Below, in pieces: positions 56,581 to 64,000 of a stretch of 64,000 nt of DNA. The notes below the pieces were generated by a model, which saw nothing but the letters and a program-made list of their open reading frames with translations, did not search any database and had not been told where the DNA came from. The position numbers and the translations under genes are program-made. Numbering within the stretch: position 1 is the first letter of the stretch; every line of letters begins with the position of its first letter. The stretch is from Protula sp. h YS-2021 (taxonomy: Eukaryota; Annelida; Polychaeta; Sabellida; Serpulidae), in the NCBI GenBank assembly GCA_949752745.1, contig OX457033.1, positions 17,027,407 to 17,091,406 on the forward strand. Direction: 5' to 3'.

Positions 56581-56760
56581 CTTAATCCCCGCACGACTCA
56601 ACGGCCAATAGAACACAGGCATGACAGAAGGTACTCTGGGGCGAGCTCCGCCCCCGAGTTACTGAGTGTGTGCTTCGCTCCCGCCTTGCATGACGGCACG
56701 CTGTAACCCGAGACGCTCTGTCTACATCTCCGTCTGGCACGCTCCGTCGCTGTCAAGTCG
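56580..56760. promoter_or_regulatory. CpG-rich island, candidate promoter
   Basis: Abrupt rise in GC and CpG, with CCAAT at about 56606 and an Sp1-like CTCCGCCCCC at about 56647 next to the near-palindrome GGGGCGAGCTCCGCCCC. No gene on either side was identified, so it could also be part of a repeat. Confidence 0.25.
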
Positions 56761-58079
56761 AGTAGCGTGGGGGATTAAGGGGGAAAAGGGGCAGCGCATC
56801 ACCCGAGTTTTAAAATCAAATAACACTTTATTTTTTAATTAATTTCCGTGAATCCATGGCTGACCACCACTAGCGACAGAAAGACTTGAAACATACGGCC
56901 GAAACACTTACACAAACTTATTGCATTCTACTCAAGAACAAGAAAAAATACACAGAAAAAAACTTTTGGTACTTTTAAATAGTTCAGAGATTAATAAACA
57001 ACTGAAGAAATGCTGATAATCTTTTATGAACGAAATTATAAAACTAAATGTAAGATATGCAGGATTATTCATGTCACCACAAGCTCATCATAAATGAAAA
57101 CTCCCATCAATTGAAAATTTTGGAGCCACCACTGTAGGGATAAAATTTAGCCAAAACCCCTAGCCTTTCTGGTTTTCTTTTCTCTCTCTATTTAACGCCT
57201 CCAAGCTGGCTAGGTCTGGAGGGAGATAGTGTGTCTGACTTAATCGCATGTCCTTCCGTGCATCACGCTTGTGAACATAATTCCGCAAAGCCGCGAATAG
57301 CTTTTAATGAAACCAGGTTCCTGTGTTTATCTGGATGTCCCTCTCAGGCTGGTTAGATTTTTAAAACCTCCACTGGCTTCTCAAGGTCGCAGTTAGGCCT
57401 TCAAGTTCTACTTTCCACACCTTTGTGTGTGTGGGTTTTATGCATTTCGTGAATAATATTCAACTAAGCACGTGAGCAGACTATGACGAAATTCGATACG
57501 AGTGCTCACACAAATGACTTCTGCGGCTGGTTATATCTTGTGACCTCTCGTGACTCTCCGTATGAATTGTGAACACAATTTTGCTGAAGACTGTAAATGG
57601 TTTTTTCGTAAAACTGGGCATGAGTATTCATATAGATGGCCTCTACACATGATGATATTTTGATATGCGCAGTCACTGAAGACCACTACTAAATTTTGAA
57701 CTTCAAATCCAAACACTGCCGTTCACTGCTCACGCTATTATAATACCAGCATGCCCCAAATGTTGATTCGCATTTTACTGTTTATTTATTCAGCTGGGTC
57801 ATCCGTGTGGCGATGAGCACCTTTTCTTATAATTTATTTCCTTTGCAAAAGACTGGCAGTGAGCAGGTTTAATTTTTTTAAACTAAAACTTTCATAGTAT
57901 AATTTTCCATTCTACATAATCCGTAGTTGATAATTTATATGCACATCGAATGTATTACATTTGACCAAGTGAGATTTTATAAGCCCACCCCGTTCTTATA
58001 AAACTAATACTAGCATGTCTTTGCATCACGGCTGGTATGATTTAAATCAAATGATTTAAATCAACGCAAAAAATAACTT

Positions 58080-58215
58080 TTGATTTTTTTTTTTTTTTTT
58101 TATTTGTCAGTAAGCCTTATTTTTTTTTTTTTTTTATTTTATTTGTCAGTAAGCCTTATTTTTTTTATTTTTTTTTTTTTATTATTTTTTTTTTATTTTA
58201 TTTGTCAGTAAGCCT
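58080..58215. repeat. T-tract tandem duplication
   Basis: TTTATTTGTCAGTAAGCCTT occurs three times, separated by long T runs. Confidence 0.85.
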
Positions 58216-59709
58216 TTGTGCGCAGTACAGGCACTCACCTTTTTGTTTAAACAAAGCATTTCGTATCGTACGTTTATCAGTGCACATGAGCTTTGGAGGT
58301 GAGGAGGGAGGGGGATCAGCAGTGAGCAGCAGGTTACGAGGGGCCAGTCACGGCAGCTGCAACTACTCCGATGTTGGTCAAGCATGTCTCTATCCCCCGT
58401 GCGCTTGCAAACAAGGTATTAGTGTTGCGCAAGGTGTATTTAAATCCCCCCAAATGACTGCTTATTCAGTTGTTAATTGAAAATCTGACTGAAATTTCTG
58501 GGAGACGTCTTGCTAATATGTTGAGCTACTTTGATAGAAACAGTTCAAACAGTAAAAATCCTAAAGGAATCTATACAACTGAACTTGCGGACCGTTATCT
58601 GAACAACTGAATTTGCGGACAGTTATCGGAGATATTGTCAATGTAAATGTACTTAGAAATATCTTTCACTATGGCGTTATGACGTCTGCAATAAAGTGTT
58701 AAAAGCTTGGTATTATTTTTTCTGCTTCCATTTTTCGAGTTTGAGTCGCATAAAAAACCCGATTTCAATTATAAAAATAAAAAATCATGATTTAAAAAAA
58801 ATTGGATTTTTTTCCAACCCTGCTTAGCATATGGTACTTTTTATGGTACTCTTGGTACTTTGTATTTTGAGCACAAAATTGAAAACATACTCGAAAACAA
58901 AAAAAAATAAATAAATAACACGGTGTATAACTTCACATCATGTACAACAATATGCGTGCAATAATTGGCGGTGCTAGGGCTAATATGTTCAGAGAAGCAG
59001 CCTATTTGAGAAAAGCCTCGGTGCCGTGAATCAAAGGTCCAAGCCTGTATATTTCACACCTATGGTCATTTCAATCTGCGAATATGGGACCGTTTCTGCC
59101 CTGATAACTTAGAAAGGGTCCCCTTGGACTACGTGCATAGCAATACGAACTGAAGAGTACATCGAAACTGGTGAAACTGAAAATATGACAGCTGAGTGTG
59201 AAAACAGCGTTTGTGGCCACTATAAGCCAGTTCACGGTTTCGAGTGCGCATACTCAGTAGAGGAAACTCGCAGGATTCTAGTGAGGAAAAAAAAACAAAG
59301 AAACAAGTAAAATACATCAGAAATTGGTTTTCTCTGCCATTCTATTTTATCGGAATATGGGAAAGTTTATTCATGGTATTATTATAATGCGTTTCTAACA
59401 GCAAAAGAACGCTAAATCTATTTCACAGTTATTTTACATATTCCTCCATCGACTTCTATGTTTCTAAGTTTCCTTGCTTATATGTTTATCGCCAAGAAAT
59501 TGATTCTTTTTTTTCGTAAATATCGCAATTGAAACTGTGAATCGGCTTATTCAACGTTTACATCAAACATATAAGCCACGCAGATCGCGTTCCTGTTGTA
59601 GGCAACGGTAGTTTTGTGCGGCTGGTATATGGGAGTCACATACGGTGCCGAGGGGTAAGGAAATGAGACGCTTTTTAAATATGTATTGCCACAAATAGGT
59701 AACTTTCAA

Positions 59710-60077
59710 TATAAGCCAAATCATACTTTGGGTGTTTCGAATAAAATGCGGAAGAATTCTGAATTTCGACTGCGAGGAAACCGGGTAAAAAAACGAAAGA
59801 AATGATAGAAAAATACAGAAGAAATATCACAAAAACTGCTTATACTCGGAACATAAAATAAATTGAAAATTGAAACTATTTGCTAAAACCTATAATAGAT
59901 TTTTAAAATAATATACAGGTTGTTAAAAACCCGATTGTTATTTGGTTCAAGAGAAATTCGACATGTAGACGAAATCTCTCTATCATTTCTTTCATTATTC
60001 ATCCGGTTATTTTTATTCGAAACTCAGAATTTTTGCGCATTTTTATTGGGAACGCCCCGAGTGTGATCTGGCTTATA
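59710..60077. mobile_element. MITE with ~115-bp inverted arms
   Basis: Starts TATAAGCCAAATCA and ends with the diverged complement (TGATCTGGCTTATA). The arms pair through a shared AAGAAATGATAGA and AAAATGCG segment and enclose a ~130-bp loop. No ORF. Non-autonomous; family unknown. Confidence 0.75.
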
Positions 60078-60604
60078 CATTTTAATGAAACAATATAGTT
60101 TAAACTAAAAAAATTAACAAGAAAAAATGAGAAATGACAAATTTCCATATCGCTTCCCTCGTACACGAATACGCAATTTAGCCAACTCAGTCCCGACTAC
60201 ATAGCCAACTATGAGGTACTCGTACTGATCAAGTTCATGGCTTGCCTCTGTGCATCGCAATTACCCGCAAAATTTACAAATCCGTCCCCCAATTCTCGAA
60301 GCATTTCTTGGCCATGCTTTTGACAATGGCACTCAAAAGGTGAAACGGAAAACAAGCCTGGGCTTGCAACCTCTTCAACGAGTACAACACTGTGAATCTT
60401 TTCAAACTTTAAGCTTCAAAAATTAACCACAAATGCACAGGACCCAATTCAGCTTGAGAATATCACAGGGAGTTGTTAATAACATTATTTATAATAACAT
60501 GCCTTTTCAACTCAAACGTTGGGCGAAAATCTGTGATTGAGAAATTGGTGAGGCTATTATAACAGCAAGTCTGGAAATATTTGCCATAAGGATTCGTTAT
60601 TGTT

Positions 60605-60634
60605 CGCTGGAGGTCTGCGTTCAAACCTCCAGCG
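60605..60634. repeat. Perfect 10-bp-stem hairpin between direct repeats
   Basis: CGCTGGAGGT / ACCTCCAGCG with a 10-nt loop, bracketed by the 12-bp direct repeat TCGTTATTGTTC at 60594-60605 and 60637-60648. Confidence 0.8.
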
Positions 60635-60949
60635 ACTCGTTATTGTTCAATAGACAAGTTAGGATAAGATCATTGTTTATTTTAATATCAAGCATATATA
60701 CAATGTACAAAATAGCTTACAAGATATAAACATAATTGAAATTTTGCTCGTTTGACTACCAGAAGGGTAAAGCATGAAGCTTATCTGGTGCCTGCTCTTG
60801 CAAAGAATTTTTTCGTGCACAAAATAATGGATATGAAATAATTGAAGGAAATAATGAAAGATGCTATTCCTGGGCATACGGCAACAAATAGTGGGTATTA
60901 AATCCGTATAATATAATTATAAACAGTCTAGTTAACATAAAAGTTACAT

Positions 60950-62460
60950 ATACACTGGCAACAAGACACTTCCTATATTAATTTTTGAAAGCACCAACGG
61001 AGGTACTCGAAGAGACGTTTTTTGGTAAAATATTCCAGAGTCTTGGGCCGACTACTGATATACATTTTGATTTAAGACTAAGATTTCACACATATTTAAT
61101 TTTAAAATTTTGGCATCGGCGGGTTTCATGCTTGTTTCCAATACCAACGCCAACGGCAAAATAAAAATTTATTACCGCCTTGGTAATACATAGTGAAATG
61201 CTTGAAACATAATGGCAACTGAATATAATACGACAATATCACTGAACTTCAAAATACCGGCCTCATCAAAGAGGTTGTTTGGATGTATTTGAGAACGTTG
61301 AAGATGACTCTTATAGCACGTTTTTGCATAGTCACAGCAGGCTGTAACTTAGATTTCTGAGTATTTGCCCGGATTGGGCTACAATAATTAAAATACGGTA
61401 TCATTAAAGAATTGTATAACGAAACCATTGTTCTTTCGTTCCTATATGTCTAACATTGTACACTGCACCAATTCTCTTACCCGTAGACAGTTTAGCTAAA
61501 ACGATAGCAATATGATCATTCCAGCCCAATTTATCACCAATTTAAACCCCCAAAAATTTGGTGGTGCGTACCCTTTCAAGCTGAGTATCGTTAATAATTA
61601 CATTTACACTGGCACTTATTGGCAAATAACTGAAGATCATAAAATGTGTCTTAGAACATTCAGAGAAAGTTTGTTACTATTGAATCAGGTATGAAGCTTA
61701 ATTATTTCATCATTCATTTCTTTACACAATAGTTCAATGTCATTACCACTCTTAAAAATGTTTGCATTTTCGGCGAATAATATAAATTTTAGAAGTTCGG
61801 AAATGTTTTATATATCGTTGATGTACATTCCACAGATCCCTGAGGAACACCACAAAATATATCCAAAAGACCACATTTATTGTCCCCAACATGAACAAAT
61901 TGCTTTCACTTTGATATAAATCTTTCGATGCAATTGTTTGTCACACCCCGAATGCCATAATATTCTAGTTTCTACAAAAGCAGGAAATGGTCAATAGTAT
62001 CAAAGGACTCATTTAAATCAATGAAGACCATACTGTATGTTTTTCTGTTCTATTGCTTCACAAATTTCTTCGACCAATTCGATTAAAGCCATTGAGGTAA
62101 AATGATTCTTTTTATATTTGTTTTCACTATTCGATAAGAGATTACAATTATCATTCAATTTTTGCAGTCTTACATTAAAAAGGTTTTTTCCAATAGGAGA
62201 GAGCACACTGATTTTGTTTATAAACATTTCTTCCAAAACAGCACATACACTGTCTAATATTTATAAGAAACATGACCAGCTTAAGAATAAAGCTCATTTT
62301 AATAAATTCCAAGTTGAAATAACCCACAAAAATTATCTCATCTCAATGGGAAAGAATTTAACTTTGCTCAGCAAAACAATGGCCAAATGTTGTCTATTTT
62401 GTTTGCCTTACTTGCCCTTTAAAGTTACAAATTGCGCAGAATTTTTTACATTGTGAGTTA
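60950..62460 (-). mobile_element. Dead non-LTR retrotransposon (reverse transcriptase region)
   Basis: Read on the minus strand, broken frames follow a LINE reverse transcriptase. HFTSMALIELVEEI is followed by VFIDLNESFDTIDH (motif A), LEYYGIRGV, a degraded PQGS region and INDI. FILFAENANIF stands where FILFADDTNIF is expected, so both catalytic Asp are lost. Then come TKFLGVQIDDKLGWNDHI-like and thumb-region motifs. Multiple stops and frameshifts. Oriented opposite to the LINE at the left edge. Confidence 0.85.
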
Positions 62461-62674
62461 TTTTGGGTGTACAAACATTCCTCTGTTCACTAAATTTTCA
62501 TGCAGATTACCCAGAAAAACCTATGTTGAGGCATACATTATCTTAAAGCTTGTTTTCTTGCATTTCAAACGGTGTAGTTTTCTAGTAGATACGTGATTAT
62601 TTATAAGAATTATAAGCGTTCGTTTAGAGATGTTTATCTCCGTTTAGCGTGAACACATGCTGCTCTCTGACGCA

Positions 62675-62688
62675 GTAACCATAGCAAC
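62675..62688 (+). promoter_or_regulatory. RFX-type X-box
   Basis: GTAACCATAGCAAC fits the GTHNYYATRRNAAC consensus at every position. Such sites mark ciliary gene promoters in many animals. No convincing ciliary gene follows within the window. Confidence 0.45.
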
Positions 62689-62887
62689 AGCTCCCTGCAC
62701 AGCATAAATCCTAAAATACAGCCAAAGAACACTGCGTATTTACAATAGTGTGCAGAGCCGTAGTAAAAAGAAGGAATTCAAAGTAATTCGGATAAAATAT
62801 AAAAAATGTCGCTTTCAAAAGAAGTCATTTTTTTTAAAGCACAACACGGCTCTCAGTTAACTGTGCCGCATTTACGATAATAGAGCG

Positions 62888-63533
62888 ATGTCAAAACTAG
62901 AGACAAAAGTAAAAAGAAGTCCAGTGAAATTAGTATCAAACTATGTGAATGATATTAGAAGCGTTTTCTGCGTTGATGTTTTGTGTGATGAAAAAGAGGC
63001 ATCCACCCCATGAAAATTTGCTCAAAGTGTTATACCAACATGATGCGAATTAAATTAAAATTTAAGTCTAAACGTGATAATCTTAGAGTATTTAAGTGGA
63101 AAGAACAGGTGCGTGGTTACAAGAAATCTAATACTTTTAACAGGCTTGATCAAAAAAAGATTTAACATGTCTGTAACAAATAAAAGCAAAGAAAGTTGAC
63201 AAACAATCTGTATCGACTGTTTCTAAGAAAAATTAGTTGAAATCCCATCGAAACCATATTAGAAAGTCTCTTTCCGGAAGAGCAAGAGAATCTGATCAGC
63301 AATTAGTGGCATATGAATTGAAGTTTATGTACAAAACAAAGCAAAATACTATTCTGAAACATGCTGGGGTAAAATTGCGTGTGCATATGAGCGGGAAAAT
63401 ATTACTTGGAATGAAAACGTCTGTTGAGTTAACCGTATCGCAAAAGCAAAAAAGTGTTCGTTACCTTAAGAGCTCAGGGGCTGTGATTGATGGAGAACAT
63501 AGGGCACAAGAGCTACGTACTGAACAATATTGA
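62888..63533 (+). pseudogene. Fragmented unrecognised ORF, possibly mobile-element derived
   Basis: A 41-codon ORF from ATG at 62888 (MSKLETKVKRSPVKL) is followed in other frames by ICSKCYTNMMRIKLKFKSKR and, from 63237 to the stop at 63531-63533, a basic 98-codon ORF. The C-x2-C piece and basic composition recall the N-terminal part of transposon- or retroelement-encoded proteins, but no family was recognised. Confidence 0.3.
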
Positions 63534-64000
63534 ACAACAGAGTGAGTGTGAAAATGGTCGATCTAGCATTTAAAAATGATACTTCACCTTACAGTTTGAG
63601 AGGCCTAAATTTTAAAAGTAGAATCCATGTAATTATAGCAGATTTGAAGTAGCTTACCGTTGACTTACTGAATGAATATGAACCACTAGGAAAATTAAAT
63701 CACATAAATGGTATGATACCAAATGACGAAATATAGGTAATGGTTTTTGGAGACTACAGTGGGGTAGCTTTAAGTTGTGCTTGCAAGTTTTGAACATAGA
63801 AAATCCGAATTCAAGGGACCATACCTTTGTTATTAATATGCTTGCTGGAAAAGACTTCAATCTGGAAAAGATTATAGGTGATACAGGGATTAGTTGTCTG
63901 CTTTAGAAAATATACCGTGGAATGAAAAATCAATTAGGGTGTTTCTGTGCGTACGCGATTACGCGTATTTTTATAACACATTTCATATCAGGTTCAACAG

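Noticed and set aside
58020..58830. Possible MITE between ATTTAAATCA-rich sequence and CCAACCCTG
   Set aside because: Ends do not form a convincing inverted repeat and no target duplication was found.
1..64000. tRNA, rRNA or other structured RNA genes
   Set aside because: No A/B-box pairs with cloverleaf folding or rRNA-like sequence were recognised by eye; a covariance-model scan would decide.

Overview
The window is eukaryotic (metazoan) nuclear DNA: intron-rich genes with GT..AG splice sites, AT-rich spacers, degraded non-LTR retrotransposons, foldback/MITE-type elements, a large satellite and many microsatellites. The repeats (CR1/L2-like LINE tails; tandem-repeat elements ending in a tetranucleotide tract plus a hairpin, like the pearl/Helentron elements described in bivalves and other invertebrates) suggest a marine invertebrate, perhaps a lophotrochozoan. 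This is inference and I cannot name a species.

Layout. 1-711: 3' end of a decayed CR1/L2-like LINE (+). 0.7-6.8 kb: AT-rich spacer with a (GGGA)n tract and a foldback element. 6851-11086 (-): a four-exon gene reconstructed with fully consistent splice phases, giving a 747-residue seven-helix receptor with an unusually long Ser-rich cytoplasmic tail that contains an internal duplication. 14.2-14.9 kb: a foldback element with 15-bp subterminal repeats and a candidate 10-bp target duplication. 15.4-16.15 kb (+): an unrecognised terminal-exon-like ORF followed by AATAAA signals. 18.3-26.4 kb: a repeat block made of a ~50-bp minisatellite, about 45 copies of a 114-bp satellite, and two Helentron/pearl-like tandem arrays that end in matching hairpins.

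27.7-53.9 kb (-): one large gene that I reconstructed exon by exon (23 exons, every phase compatible, 6030 coding bases, about 2009 residues). It is an AKNA homologue (AT-hook/centrosomal microtubule-organising protein). It carries the family core motif YAEAENVIDDLRLGAK, the downstream coiled coils, RGRP AT-hook cores, a CPLC..H cluster and the AKNA-type C-terminus ending GSFLFAH. Three first exons (53.8, 51.8 and 48.5 kb) all end in phase 1 and can each join exon 2, which implies alternative promoters.

The most unusual signal is in this gene. At six or more separate exons (1b, 10, 13, 14, 16 and the terminal exon; exon 7 shows a small case) the 3' end of the exon, together with its splice donor and the adjoining intron, is repeated in tandem just downstream, usually separated by long poly-C or poly-G tracts. 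Some copies keep open reading frames, compatible phase and intact donors (two 90-nt phase-0 copies of exon 16), while others have lost the donor. This looks like exon birth and decay in progress, or recurrent G-tract-driven duplication anchored at splice junctions.

54-64 kb: sparse. It holds a GC-rich candidate promoter, a MITE with ~115-bp inverted arms, a dead LINE on the minus strand whose catalytic Asp pair is mutated, a perfect RFX-type X-box and fragments of an unrecognised ORF.
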